64,000 bases of DNA, taken from the NCBI RefSeq assembly GCF_012569285.1, contig NZ_CP046198.1, positions 64,313 to 128,312 of the forward strand, read 5' to 3'. Made by a program: the position numbers and the translations under genes. The notes below the pieces were generated by a model. That model was not told the DNA's origin, searched no databases, and was given only the letters and a program-made list of their open reading frames with translations. Positions 16,654 through 26,957 of this stretch are shown here, piece after piece. Every line of letters starts with the position of its first letter. The first letter of the stretch is position 1. This DNA is from Enterobacteriaceae endosymbiont of Donacia proxima. Lineage in GTDB: Bacteria > Pseudomonadota > Gammaproteobacteria > Enterobacterales > Enterobacteriaceae.

Positions 16654-17895
16654 ATGTTAAAACGTAGAAGAGTAGTCATAACTGGTATCGGAATGATTAC
16701 TCCAATAGGTAATAAAGTAAAATCTAATTGGTATAATCTTATTAATGGTAATAGTGGTATTGATTTGATCAATACTTTTAATACTAGTAAATATAAAACT
16801 AAAATTGCAGGATTAATAAAAAATTTTAAATATAAAAATAATATTTTTTCTAAAAAAAAAAATATTGATTTATTTATCCAATATGGTTTAATAGCTTGTC
16901 AAGAAGCTATTAAACATTCTGGTTTAATGTTTAATAAAGACAATAATCCTAGATTTGGAATATCAGTAGGCTCTGGATTAGGTGGTATTAATTTAATAGA
17001 AGAAAATAATTATATCTTACATAAGAAAGGTCCTAATAAAATTACACCATTTTTTTTAACATCTACTATTATGAATATGATTACAGGAAATATTGCTATA
17101 GATTATAAATTAACTGGACCTAGTTTATCTATTAATACTGCTTGTAGTTCTGGTATTCATAATATTGGAATTGCTTCCAAAATTATTGCTTATAATGATG
17201 CTGATATAATGATAACAGGAGCTGCAGAAAAAGCTGTAACTCCTTTAAGTTTAGCTGGTTTTTGTGCAATGAAAGCTTTATCTAAAAGAAATAATGAACC
17301 TAAAAAAGCAAGTAGACCTTGGGATAAAGATAGAGATGGATTTGTTATCGGAGATGGAGCAGGGATTCTAATTTTAGAAGAATACTATCATGCAAAAAAA
17401 AGAAATGCAAATATTATTGCTGAATTAATTGGTTTTGGAATGAGTAATGATGCTTATCATATAACTTCACCACCAATAAATGGTGAAGGAGCACAATTAT
17501 CAATGTTAAATGCATTAAAAGATGCACATCTTAATCCAGAAAATATAAAATATATAAATGCACATAGTACATCAACAATTTTAGGCGATATTGCTGAAGT
17601 AAATGCTATTAAAAAGATATTTAAAAATAATTATAATAAATTATTTGTAAGTTCTACAAAATCAATTACTGGACATTTATTAGGTGCTGCTGGAGCTATA
17701 GAATCTATTTATTCTATTTTATCTTTAAAAAATCAAATTGTTCCAGCAACAATTAATTTAGATAATCCTGATAAAAATTTAGATTTAGATTTTATTCCAA
17801 ATATATCTCGTAATGTATACAACATGAAATATGTATTATGTAATTCTTTTGGATTCGGAGGAACTAATGCATCATTAATATTTAAAAAAATATGA
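16654..17895 (+). CDS. fabF: 3-oxoacyl-ACP synthase II FabF
   Basis: FabF condenses malonyl-ACP with acyl-ACP. The thiolase-fold catalytic triad is present: Cys164 in NTACSSG, a His in INAHSTST and a His in [12 protein letters not shown]. Length is 413 aa, identical to E. coli. No fabH or fabB is seen here, so unless they lie elsewhere FabF would have to cope with initiation and elongation. pabC and mltG, which follow fabF in E. coli, are absent; tmk follows after 145 nt of A/T-rich DNA. Confidence 0.97.
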   Translation: MLKRRRVVITGIGMITPIGNKVKSNWYNLINGNSGIDLINTFNTSKYKTKIAGLIKNFKYKNNIFSKKKNIDLFIQYGLIACQEAIKHSGLMFNKDNNPRFGISVGSGLGGINLIEENNYILHKKGPNKITPFFLTSTIMNMITGNIAIDYKLTGPSLSINTACSSGIHNIGIASKIIAYNDADIMITGAAEKAVTPLSLAGFCAMKALSKRNNEPKKASRPWDKDRDGFVIGDGAGILILEEYYHAKKRNANIIAELIGFGMSNDAYHITSPPINGEGAQLSMLNALKDAHLNPENIKYINAHSTSTILGDIAEVNAIKKIFKNNYNKLFVSSTKSITGHLLGAAGAIESIYSILSLKNQIVPATINLDNPDKNLDLDFIPNISRNVYNMKYVLCNSFGFGGTNASLIFKKI

Positions 17896-18040
17896 TTTTA
17901 AAAAATTAATTTTGATAAATTAATAATTAAAATTACTTATAAAACAAGTATAGGAAAATTTTATTTTACTTTTAGTAAAAAGTATGTATTTTACTATAAA
18001 TTATAAATTTATTAATAAAATAAATATTAAAATATAAAAA

Positions 18041-18661
18041 ATGAAATATAAAAAATTTATTGTTATAGAAGGAATTAATGGAGCTGGGAAATCTACAATA
18101 TGTAATTATATAATTAAATTATTAAATAATTTACATATTTATAATATAATTAAGATACATGAACCAGGTAGTACACCTATTGCTGAAAAACTAAGAAATA
18201 TTATTAAGTTTTCTAAAGGAGAAATTTTTTCTCACAAAACAGAATTATTATTAATATATGCTGCAAGATTACAATTATTAGATAATATTATTAGACCTAA
18301 TATAAATAAAAATTGGATTTTATCAGACAGATATGATTTATCTACATATGCTTATCAAATTGGAGGAAGATGTATAAATGAAAAAAACATAATATTTTTA
18401 CAAAAATTTATTAAAAATAATATAAAACCAAATATAACTATTTATTTAGATGTAAATCCAGTAATTGCTTTACAAAGAATAAAACCTCTTCTAAAAGATA
18501 GAATTGAAAAAGAATCTATAAATTTTTTTTCTAAAGTAAGATGTTTTTATATAAAAATGGCAAATAAAGACAAAACAATTAAAATTGTTGATGCTAACAA
18601 AAATTTAAAAAATGTTAAATTTTCAGTTAAAAATATTATTAATAAATTAATTAATACATAA
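18041..18661 (+). CDS. tmk: thymidylate kinase
   Basis: Tmk phosphorylates dTMP to dTDP. The P-loop GINGAGKST, the DR-Y motif in LSDRYDLSTYAYQ and the LID region near DRIEKES are present. Length is 206 aa (213 in E. coli). It precedes holB as in E. coli with a spacer of only 15 nt, so the two are probably co-transcribed. Confidence 0.95.
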   Translation: MKYKKFIVIEGINGAGKSTICNYIIKLLNNLHIYNIIKIHEPGSTPIAEKLRNIIKFSKGEIFSHKTELLLIYAARLQLLDNIIRPNINKNWILSDRYDLSTYAYQIGGRCINEKNIIFLQKFIKNNIKPNITIYLDVNPVIALQRIKPLLKDRIEKESINFFSKVRCFYIKMANKDKTIKIVDANKNLKNVKFSVKNIINKLINT

Positions 18662-18676
18662 TAATCGATATATAAT

Positions 18677-19687
18677 ATGAAAAAAAAACCTATATTATCA
18701 TTGTATCCCTGGTTAAATAATTATTATGATAAAATTATTAATCAATTTCAAAATAAAAAAAATTATACAGCTTATATTTTTTGTTCTTTAAATGGATTAG
18801 GTATAAAATTTTTAATTTATGAATTAACTAAATGGATTTTTTGTATTAATAAACAAAAGATATATAGTTGTTCCATATGTAATAATTGTATTTTAGTCCA
18901 TAAAAATATACATCCCGATTTATATATTATTAAAAATAATATAAAACAAGTTCCCATAGGAGTAGATTATATTAGAAATTTAATAAATAAAATTTATCAA
19001 ACATCCTATAAAGATGTTGGTAAAATTGTATGGTTTCCAAATTTTAAACAACTAAATATTTTTTCTAGTAATGCTCTTTTAAAAATTTTAGAAGAACCTC
19101 CTAAAAATACTTATTTTTTTTTACAATGTAATTATAAAGAAGAATTATTACCTACTATATATAGTAGGTGTCAATTTTGGAATATTTTTCCACCAAATGA
19201 AAAGATAAGTATTTCATGGTTAAAAAAAAATTTACAAAATAATCAAATTTTTAAAACAAAATCTATAAAAAGTGCATTACGTATATGTAACTATTCACCA
19301 ATTAATACATTTTATTTATTAAAAAATAATATATGGAAAAATAGAAATATTTTTTATAATGTTTTATTATCCGCATTTAAAACAGATATTATGTGTTTAT
19401 TATCTATATTAGATAATAAACACATTTTATTTTATATAGATTGGATCTATCTAATTTTATTAGATGTAATTAAATTACATTTAAAAATAGATTTAAAATT
19501 TTTTTATAATGTAGATCAAATTTCTATCATCTATAAAATATTTGATTTAATTTTTATAGATAAAATCAAATTAATGATAAAAAAAATATTATTTTATAAA
19601 AAAATATTAATAAAAATTAATACAATAAATTATAAATTAGTAATAATTAACTTATTATTATCTTTAGAAGATATATATAAATTTTAA
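18677..19687 (+). CDS. holB: DNA polymerase III delta' subunit
   Basis: HolB is the clamp-loader wrench subunit. A zinc-binding module is visible early (C-x8-C-x2-C-x2-C, ending CSICNNC, before HPDLYII), followed by a degenerate AAA+ core with LKILEEPP and the sensor-like SRCQFW. The C-terminal third is diverged and rich in Ile/Lys/Asn. Length is 336 aa (334 in E. coli). It follows tmk and precedes ptsG; ycfH (tatD) of E. coli is missing between them. Confidence 0.9.
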   Translation: MKKKPILSLYPWLNNYYDKIINQFQNKKNYTAYIFCSLNGLGIKFLIYELTKWIFCINKQKIYSCSICNNCILVHKNIHPDLYIIKNNIKQVPIGVDYIRNLINKIYQTSYKDVGKIVWFPNFKQLNIFSSNALLKILEEPPKNTYFFLQCNYKEELLPTIYSRCQFWNIFPPNEKISISWLKKNLQNNQIFKTKSIKSALRICNYSPINTFYLLKNNIWKNRNIFYNVLLSAFKTDIMCLLSILDNKHILFYIDWIYLILLDVIKLHLKIDLKFFYNVDQISIIYKIFDLIFIDKIKLMIKKILFYKKILIKINTINYKLVIINLLLSLEDIYKF

Positions 19688-19728
19688 TTATTTTTATAAA
19701 ATTTTAAAATATAAATATAGGATATTAT

Positions 19729-21186
19729 ATGTTTAATAATACATTTGCTAATATGCAAAAAATAGGTAAATCTTTAATGTTACCAGTATCAGTTTTACCA
19801 ATAGCTGGTATATTATTAGGTATTGGGTCAGCTAATTTTCACTGGTTACCTAATATTATTTCTAATATTATGGAAAAAACTGGTGGTTCTGTATTTGCTA
19901 ATATTCCATTAATATTTGCTATTGGAGTAGCATTAGGATTTACTCAAAATAATGGGGTATCTGCTTTAGCTGCTGTTATTTCTTATGGTATTTTAACAAA
20001 AACTGTTGAAGTAATAATTCCTATATTATTACACAATCATGTTACACAAAACATCATAATACAAAAACATCTTACAGATACTGGAATTATAGGTGGTATC
20101 ATTTCTGGTTCTATTGCTGCTTATATGTTTAATCGTTTTAATAATATTCAGTTAGTAGAATATCTTGGTTTTTTTTCTGGTAAACGTTTTGTACCTATTA
20201 TTTCAGGGTTAACATCTATTTTTATAGGTTTATTATTATCCTTAATATGGATTCCTATCCAAAAAATAATACAATTATTTTCATATTGGGCGATTTATCA
20301 AAGTCCAATATTTGCATTTAGCATATATGGTATTATAGAAAGAGCATTATTACCTTTTGGATTACATCATATTTGGAATGTTCCATTTCAAATGGAAATA
20401 GGATCATTTTTTAGTAATGTTACAAAACAAATTTATCATGGTGATATTGCTAGATATATAGCAGGAGATCCATCTGCAGGAAAATTAGCAGGAGGATTTT
20501 TATTTAAAATGTATGGATTACCAGCTGCTGCTATTGCTATATGGCATACATCAAAAAAAAAAAATAAAAATAAAATTAGTAGTTTAATGTTATCAGCTGC
20601 ATTAACATCGTTCCTTACAGGAATTACTGAACCTATAGAATTTTCTTTTATGTATGTAGCTCCATTATTATATGTAATACATATTATTTTATCGGGATTA
20701 TCTTTTCCAATTTGTATTATGTTGGGAATGAGGAATGGAACTAGTTTTTCTCATGGATTAATTGATTTTATTATTTTAAGTGGTAATGGTTCTAAAATAT
20801 GGTTATTTCCTATAATAGGTATTATATATGCTATTATTTATTATTTTATATTTAAAATACTAATTATTAAATTTGATTTACAAACACCAGGACGTGAAAA
20901 AATAGAAAATAACATATATAATAATAATTATATATCTTCAAATTATGGAGAAAAATTAGTAACAGCTTTTGGAGGAAAAAAAAATATTACTAATTTAGAT
21001 GCATGTATCACTAGATTACGTATAAGTGTTGTAGACATAAAAAAAGTTAATAAAAAAGAATTAACATTATTAGGAGCATCTGCTATTATTATTGCTGGTA
21101 ATGGAGTACAAGCTATTTTTGGAACTAAATCTGATAATTTAAAAACAGAAATGGATAATTTTATAAAAAATAATTCTGATAAATAA
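19729..21186 (+). CDS. ptsG: PTS glucose-specific enzyme IICB
   Basis: PtsG imports and phosphorylates glucose using phosphate from IIA(Glc). The IIC domain has about eight to ten membrane segments and conserved stretches such as [10 protein letters not shown] and GITEPIEF. The C-terminal IIB domain carries the phosphorylated Cys in LDACITRLR. Length is 485 aa (477 in E. coli). A GGATATT lies before the ATG. Enzyme I, HPr and IIA must be encoded elsewhere. It implies that host glucose feeds the glycolytic genes in this window. Confidence 0.96.
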   Translation: MFNNTFANMQKIGKSLMLPVSVLPIAGILLGIGSANFHWLPNIISNIMEKTGGSVFANIPLIFAIGVALGFTQNNGVSALAAVISYGILTKTVEVIIPILLHNHVTQNIIIQKHLTDTGIIGGIISGSIAAYMFNRFNNIQLVEYLGFFSGKRFVPIISGLTSIFIGLLLSLIWIPIQKIIQLFSYWAIYQSPIFAFSIYGIIERALLPFGLHHIWNVPFQMEIGSFFSNVTKQIYHGDIARYIAGDPSAGKLAGGFLFKMYGLPAAAIAIWHTSKKKNKNKISSLMLSAALTSFLTGITEPIEFSFMYVAPLLYVIHIILSGLSFPICIMLGMRNGTSFSHGLIDFIILSGNGSKIWLFPIIGIIYAIIYYFIFKILIIKFDLQTPGREKIENNIYNNNYISSNYGEKLVTAFGGKKNITNLDACITRLRISVVDIKKVNKKELTLLGASAIIIAGNGVQAIFGTKSDNLKTEMDNFIKNNSDK

Positions 21187-21210
21187 AATTAAAATTAATT
21201 ATATATAATT

Positions 21211-21561
21211 ATGAATGATAAAAAAAATATATTTCAAAAAATTTTATCTAAAAAAATAAATGCTAATATTATTTATCAAGATAAACTTGTAACAGCTTTT
21301 GATGATATACACCCTCAAAGTCCAATACATATTTTAATTATACCTAATACTTTTATAAGTACACTTAATGATATTAATAAAAATCATGAATTACTTTTAG
21401 GTAGAATGATATTAGTATCTTCTAAATTAGCTAAAAAAAAATGTATTAGTAATAATGGATATAGAATTATAATTAATTGTAATACTCATGGGTGTCAAAC
21501 AATATTTTATTTACATATGCATTTATTAGGAGGTAGACAAGGTACAAAAAATTTTTTTTAA
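21211..21561 (+). CDS. hinT: HIT-family purine nucleoside phosphoramidase HinT
   Basis: HinT hydrolyses AMP-lysine type phosphoramidates and acyl-adenylates. The HIT triad region reads FYLHMHLLGG: the nucleophile His102 and His104 are present, but the first His of the H-x-H-x-H motif is Tyr100 (codon TAT at 21508). Length is 116 aa (119 in E. coli). It follows ptsG by 24 nt, as in E. coli with fhuE removed. Activity may be reduced but the fold looks intact. Confidence 0.92.
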   Translation: MNDKKNIFQKILSKKINANIIYQDKLVTAFDDIHPQSPIHILIIPNTFISTLNDINKNHELLLGRMILVSSKLAKKKCISNNGYRIIINCNTHGCQTIFYLHMHLLGGRQGTKNFF

Positions 21562-21589
21562 ATTATTTATTAATTTATTATAAATAATA

Positions 21590-21633
21590 TTTGCTATGTA
21601 TTTAAAATAATTAAATAACATAGCAAAATTTTT
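21590..21633 (+). terminator. Rho-independent terminator after hinT
   Basis: TTTGCTATGT (21590-21599) and ACATAGCAAA (21618-21627) form a perfect 10-bp stem with an 18-nt loop, followed by ATTTTT. It lies between the convergent ends of hinT and gapA and may serve both strands. Confidence 0.65.
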
Positions 21634-21638
21634 AATAT

Positions 21639-22637
21639 TTAATTAAAAATATGTAAGATCAAATCTAATATCTTATTAGAATATCCTGTTTCATTATCAT
21701 ACCAGGCAATTAATTTAAAAAAATCTCTACTAATAGAAATACTTGCATTTTTATCGAAAATAGATGTTAAAATCGATCCATTAAAATCACTTGAAACTAC
21801 ATTATCTTCTGTATAACCAATAATATTTTTCATATAATTATTAGATGCGTACTTAATTACTTTACAAATATCTAATAATGTAGTTTTTTTTATAATTTTA
21901 ACAGTAAAATCAACTACAGAAACATTTGGAACTGGTACTCTTAATGATATACCAGTTAATTTATTATATAATTCTGGTAAAACAATCCCTACTGCTTTTG
22001 CCGCTCCGGTAGTTGAAGGAATAATATTTTGATATGCACCTCTTCCACCCCTCCAATCTCTCATAGAAGGACTATCTACAGTTTTTTGAGTCGAGGTTAC
22101 TGCATGTATAGTCGTCATAATACCATTTTCAATAATATAATTATCATTAATAACTTTTGCTAATGGAGCTAAACAATTAGTTGTACATGAAGCATTAGAA
22201 ATTATATTTTCACCATTATAATTTTGGAAATTTACTCCTTTTACATACATAGGTATAGTATCATCTTTAGGAGGAGCAGTAATAATAACTTTTTTAGCTC
22301 CAGCATAAATATGTTTTTCTGCTAATTTTTTTGTTAAAAAAATACCAGTAGATTCGATTACAACATCAATTTTAAAATCATTCCATTTTAATTTACTAGG
22401 ATCTGATTCAGAAAAAATATGAATAATGTTATTATTAATAATTAAATTATTATTATTAATCTTAATTTTACTATTAAACATACCGTGAGTAGAATCATAT
22501 TTTATCATATATGCAATATAATTTATTTCTAATAAATCATTAATAGCTATAATTTTAACTTTAGTATTTTTTTGAGCAGCTCGAAAAAAAATACGTCCTA
22601 TTCTACCAAATCCATTAATAGCAACTCTAATAGACAT
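21639..22637 (-). CDS. gapA: glyceraldehyde-3-phosphate dehydrogenase
   Basis: GapA is the NAD-dependent glycolytic enzyme. It has the N-terminal Rossmann motif INGFGRIGR, the catalytic Cys in SNASCTTNC, the catalytic His in [10 protein letters not shown], and the C-terminal [11 protein letters not shown]. Length is 332 aa (331 in E. coli). RBS-like AGGAGAT lies before the ATG at 22637. It works with fbaA and pgk near 57-59 kb. No epd paralogue is present beside pgk, so GapA is the only such dehydrogenase visible. Confidence 0.97.
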   Translation of the reverse strand: MSIRVAINGFGRIGRIFFRAAQKNTKVKIIAINDLLEINYIAYMIKYDSTHGMFNSKIKINNNNLIINNNIIHIFSESDPSKLKWNDFKIDVVIESTGIFLTKKLAEKHIYAGAKKVIITAPPKDDTIPMYVKGVNFQNYNGENIISNASCTTNCLAPLAKVINDNYIIENGIMTTIHAVTSTQKTVDSPSMRDWRGGRGAYQNIIPSTTGAAKAVGIVLPELYNKLTGISLRVPVPNVSVVDFTVKIIKKTTLLDICKVIKYASNNYMKNIIGYTEDNVVSSDFNGSILTSIFDKNASISISRDFFKLIAWYDNETGYSNKILDLILHIFN

Positions 22638-22698
22638 TAAAATCTCCTAAATCTAACTGTTAAAATATAAAAAAATTATATATAGAATTATTCATATT

Positions 22699-24495
22699 TT
22701 ATTTATTTAATAATAAAGCATATGTTTTTTGAGAATTTAAAAAATCCATATTATTTATTGAAAATAAATTATTAATAATATTAGTTATAATATAACTATT
22801 TTTTTTAAAAAAAAGATCTGATATCTTTAACACATTTGTATTTTCCCATTGTAATCGAATTTTTTTAATTTTTGTTAATTCAGAAATTTTTAATTTTGCA
22901 TAATCAAAATCACCTAAATCATCAATTAATCCATATTTAACAGCATCTTTACCTAAAAAGATCATGCCATTAGCTATTTTTTTTACATTTTCAATAGGAA
23001 GATGTCTTTCTTTCGAAACTACATTAATGAATTTATCATAACCATTTTGTATTGTTAATTCTATTATTCTCTTTTCTATTTTAGACATTTTCCTACTTAT
23101 AGGAAAATTAAATCTATCAGATAGATTTACACCATCTTGTTGAATACCAAATTTATTTAGTAAATCACTAAAATTATATATGATACTAAATATTCCGATT
23201 GAACCAGTTAAACTAGAAGAATCAGCAATTATAAAATCTGCCGCTGTAGAAATCCAATATGCTCCTGATGCTGCTACTTTACCCATTAAAACAACTATAG
23301 GTTTATGAATTTTTTTTAATAAAATTAATTCATCATAAATAGCTTGTGCTGCTTGTATGTCCCCACCAGGACTATTAATTCTTAATATTAAACCTTTAAT
23401 ATGAGGATCTTGATAAACTTTATGTATTGCTTTTATGATAATATCACTGTTATTTTTACCATACATTATTATTCCATTTATTGTTATAACAGAAATATTA
23501 TTTCGACGATGTTTAATTATATTGTTTTTATTTATATTTAATTTAATATAACTATTAATATCAACTTTATTATATGTATTTTTATTCTTATCAGAACTAA
23601 AAATTTTTATCATTTCATCTTCAAATTCAGTATTATTAGAAATTTTATCTATTAATTTATTTTCTAAAGCAAATAACGCTAAATCTCCATGAGATTTTTC
23701 AAAAGAAATTAAAAAATTTTGATCTGTAGGAAAAATATCTTCAAAAGTTAATTTTCTATTCTCAGCTATAGTTGTTAAATAATCGCACCAAATGTTATTA
23801 AGTAATTTATTTAAAATAATTTTATTATTATTAGACATACTATTTCTTAGTATAGGTTCTACTGCAGATTTATATTCTCCTATTCTAAATATATAAGTGT
23901 TTATTTTTAATTTTTGTAAAAAATCTCTTATAAAAAATTGTTTAAAACTTAAACCATGTAATTTAACAGAACCATATGGTGATAAAAAAATTTTATTCGC
24001 AAAACTAGCTAAATAATATTGATTTTGATCATATGAATCTGAAATCGCATATACTTTTTTCCCTGTTGATTTAAAATCATTTAAATATTTACCTATATAA
24101 CGTAAGATTGATAAATCATGAATATTTAAATTATGTAATTTTAATATAATTCCATTTACATTTTTATCTTTTTTAGCATAATTTATTGCTTGAACTATAT
24201 TTAATATAGAATTATTATCTTTTCTTATGAATTTATTAATTAATTCTAATTTATTATTATTTTGATAAAAAGAATCATCAGTTAAATCTTCATTAAAATT
24301 AATTTCTAAAACTTGATTCTTTTTTTTAAAAGTTTTATTATTAATGTTTTGTTGATGATGAATGTTATATATGTAATAACATAATAAAGATATTAATAAT
24401 ATAAAGATTATATTTATTATTAATATTCTAGTAAAATTAATTAATGACCATAAATAATAAAAAAAAGATTTTACTAAATCAAATAATTTAATCAT
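22699..24495 (-). CDS. sppA: signal peptide peptidase SppA (protease IV)
   Basis: SppA degrades cleaved signal peptides in the inner membrane. An N-terminal transmembrane helix (about residues 20-42) anchors two tandem ClpP-like domains. The catalytic Lys is in RIGEYKSAVEP of the first domain and the catalytic Ser in KVAASGAYWIS of the second. Length is 598 aa (618 in E. coli). AGGTGAC precedes the ATG. Its presence agrees with retained protein secretion, for example of DacA. Confidence 0.95.
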   Translation of the reverse strand: MIKLFDLVKSFFYYLWSLINFTRILIINIIFILLISLLCYYIYNIHHQQNINNKTFKKKNQVLEINFNEDLTDDSFYQNNNKLELINKFIRKDNNSILNIVQAINYAKKDKNVNGIILKLHNLNIHDLSILRYIGKYLNDFKSTGKKVYAISDSYDQNQYYLASFANKIFLSPYGSVKLHGLSFKQFFIRDFLQKLKINTYIFRIGEYKSAVEPILRNSMSNNNKIILNKLLNNIWCDYLTTIAENRKLTFEDIFPTDQNFLISFEKSHGDLALFALENKLIDKISNNTEFEDEMIKIFSSDKNKNTYNKVDINSYIKLNINKNNIIKHRRNNISVITINGIIMYGKNNSDIIIKAIHKVYQDPHIKGLILRINSPGGDIQAAQAIYDELILLKKIHKPIVVLMGKVAASGAYWISTAADFIIADSSSLTGSIGIFSIIYNFSDLLNKFGIQQDGVNLSDRFNFPISRKMSKIEKRIIELTIQNGYDKFINVVSKERHLPIENVKKIANGMIFLGKDAVKYGLIDDLGDFDYAKLKISELTKIKKIRLQWENTNVLKISDLFFKKNSYIITNIINNLFSINNMDFLNSQKTYALLLNK

Positions 24496-24526
24496 TTGTC
24501 ACCTAATTTATTTTAAATAAAATTTA

Positions 24527-25333
24527 TTAAATAATTTTTAAATTTACCCAAATAGGAGCATGATCTGAAGGTTTAATTAAATTACGAATATTATATTCTA
24601 TATTTGAATTTATATAATATTTTATTAATGATTTAGTAATTAAAATATTATCAATTCTTAGTCCCTTATTTAAGGAAAATTTATTCGATCTATAATCAAA
24701 CCAAGAAAATTTATTACTTGTAAAAGGATTCATTAATCTCCAAATATCAAATAGACCCCAATTAAGTAATTTATTTATATAAAACCTTTCCTCTGGTAAA
24801 AAAGAGCATATTCCTTGTTTTAACCATTTCTGACGATTTTTATTCCCAATCCCAATATCTAAATCAGTGATACTTATATTAATATCTCCTATTATTATAA
24901 TATGATTATTAGGTTTTAATTTTCTTTTGATAAAAGAATATAAATTTTTTAAAAAATCAATTTTATATTTAAATTTTACATAATTATATTTATTTCCTCC
25001 TTGAGGAAAATAACCATTTATAATTTTTATATTACCAATAGAACTATTTAAATCAACCATTATTAATCTTTTTTGATTATCATAGTTATTTAAAAATTCT
25101 TTTTTAATATTACAAAATTTTTTTTTACTTAAAATTGCTACTCCATTATATTGTGCCTGTCCACATATACAAAAATTATATCCTAATTTATATATTTCTT
25201 CTTTAGGAAAATTTTTATTATTTACTTTTATTTCTTGTAATCCAATAATATCAGGATTATATATTTTTATTATTAATTTTAATTGATGTAAATGTGCTCT
25301 TATACCATTTATATTAAATGAAAAAATTTTCAT
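24527..25333 (-). CDS. xthA: exodeoxyribonuclease III
   Basis: XthA is the AP endonuclease and 3' exonuclease of base-excision repair. Motifs of the endonuclease/exonuclease/phosphatase family are complete: FNINGIR, LQEIKV with the metal-binding Glu, GDINI, and the C-terminal SDHAPIWV with the catalytic Asp-His. Length is 268 aa, as in E. coli. It ends 31 nt before the sppA start on the same strand. Confidence 0.96.
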   Translation of the reverse strand: MKIFSFNINGIRAHLHQLKLIIKIYNPDIIGLQEIKVNNKNFPKEEIYKLGYNFCICGQAQYNGVAILSKKKFCNIKKEFLNNYDNQKRLIMVDLNSSIGNIKIINGYFPQGGNKYNYVKFKYKIDFLKNLYSFIKRKLKPNNHIIIIGDINISITDLDIGIGNKNRQKWLKQGICSFLPEERFYINKLLNWGLFDIWRLMNPFTSNKFSWFDYRSNKFSLNKGLRIDNILITKSLIKYYINSNIEYNIRNLIKPSDHAPIWVNLKII

Positions 25334-26957
25334 AAAATTTAAATTAATATGAATATTGTATTTATATTATATATTTTATAAAATATATTTAAATAAAAAT
25401 TAATTTTTATATTTTTATTTTATAAAATAATTATTTTTATAATAAAAATAATTTATTTTTTTTAAAAAAAAATATTAATTATATATTAAAATATATAATT
25501 TATTAAATTTTTAATCTTTAATTAAAACAAAAAAATTTTAAAATTAAAATATATATTTTTTATATTTAAATTAATATAGTTTATTAAACTAATTTTATTA
25601 CTATTTTTAATAGTAAAACATCATTTTTAATCCATGAAGATCTATTTTTTAGATAAAATTATTTACAAAAATTTCAATCATATTTTCTTTATCTATATCT
25701 AATCCATTAAATTTTAATGTTCTAAGTATTAAAACTTCAATATTTTTTAAAAAAATGTTTTTAAATTAAAAGATATTTTTTCTTCATTTTTTATGTTATT
25801 CTTATAACTAGTATCTAAAATACTAAGATTTTTTACATTTAAAATATAAACATTTTTATAATAAATATCTGTGACTATTCTAACGTGTAACATCATTTTT
25901 AGTTCTTAATTTATTAGTTATTATATTTTACAATGTTAAATTCTTAACAAAAATATTATTTACTCTACTATTTATTTCATTACCTATAGATATAACATAT
26001 TCAAAATCTAAAATTATTATTTATAATAATTATATGTTTAAATTCCTCATTATTACTAACTTTAATAAAAGATATGTGTAATGATTATATCTTGAGAAGA
26101 AAAAATATCTATTCCATCTATATTACGAATATCATCAGGAATATTTATTTTTATCTCCTAAATATTTAAACTATTTATTTGATAGAATACAATATGAAAA
26201 TTTAATGAATTTATTAAATGTAATTTATATCTAATTATATTATGTTCTGAATTTTTATATGTAGAATTTTTAATTCATAAATTTTAATTACTATATTTTA
26301 TTAATTTATAAAAAAATTTATTATTCTAATAAATTAAAACAAAATTAATATATTCTAAAAAAAATCTTTTGATTTATCTTTAGTTAAAAAAAACATTTAT
26401 AATGTTAATTATAGTAATATTTTCTTTAAAAAAATTATTTTCATTTTATTTATATATTTTTAAATCTTATTAAATTTTTAATTAATAAATAAAATCTATT
26501 TTTTATCTCTATTTTCTAATCAATTTTTAAAACCATGATAATATTATTATCAAATATACTATATCAAATATTTGATTATTTTTATTTTTTTTTAAGAAAA
26601 TTTTAATCTAGTATACTAATACTATATATAATTTTATAATTAGTACTTTTTTTATATTATTTATATATTTTAATAAAATAATTAAAATTATTAATTTTAA
26701 ATTGTTATTTATTTATTCTATCTAATCTTATAAAATAATTTTAAGAAATATTAAAATAATATTTTTATAACATAAATAATCAATTAAAATATTTGGAAAT
26801 TTTTATACCATATTAATAAACTTAGAAATTTTATTTATTTAAGCATAAATATAAAAATAAAATATAATATATAATATAAATTTTATTAATAAAAAACTTC
26901 TATTAGAAAATAATACATATATTATATATAAATTTCTTGTAATATATAAAGAATATT
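25334..26957. other. 1.6-kb region without an intact gene
   Basis: No ORF of useful length occurs on either strand between xthA and ychF, although the window is otherwise tightly packed. The part around 25.65-26.28 kb has protein-like minus-strand segments (separate entry). The stretches 25.34-25.62 and 26.28-26.95 kb are close to pure A/T with short direct and inverted A/T runs and no clear promoter, tRNA or structured RNA that I can see. A decayed locus is the simplest reading. Confidence 0.6.
25649..26280 (-). pseudogene. remains of an unidentified protein-coding gene
   Basis: On the minus strand successive stop-free pieces in changing frames read like ordinary protein sequence: INIPDDIRNIDGIDIFSSQD near 26.09-26.15 kb, EYVISIGNEINSRVNNIFVK near 25.95-26.0 kb, RIVTDIYYKNVYILNVKNL near 25.82-25.88 kb, and a tail LILRTLKFNGLDIDKENMIE ending at a TAA near 25.65 kb. 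These pieces use Asp, Glu, Gly and Arg much more than the flanking noncoding DNA does. They are broken by several frameshifts and stops. I could not recognise the family; in related genomes the ancestral gene would lie between xthA and ychF on the minus strand. Confidence 0.45.

Noticed and set aside
16755-16767. TTGATTTGATCAA as an FNR box
   Set aside because: The spacer is three bases, not four, and it is inside the fabF coding sequence.
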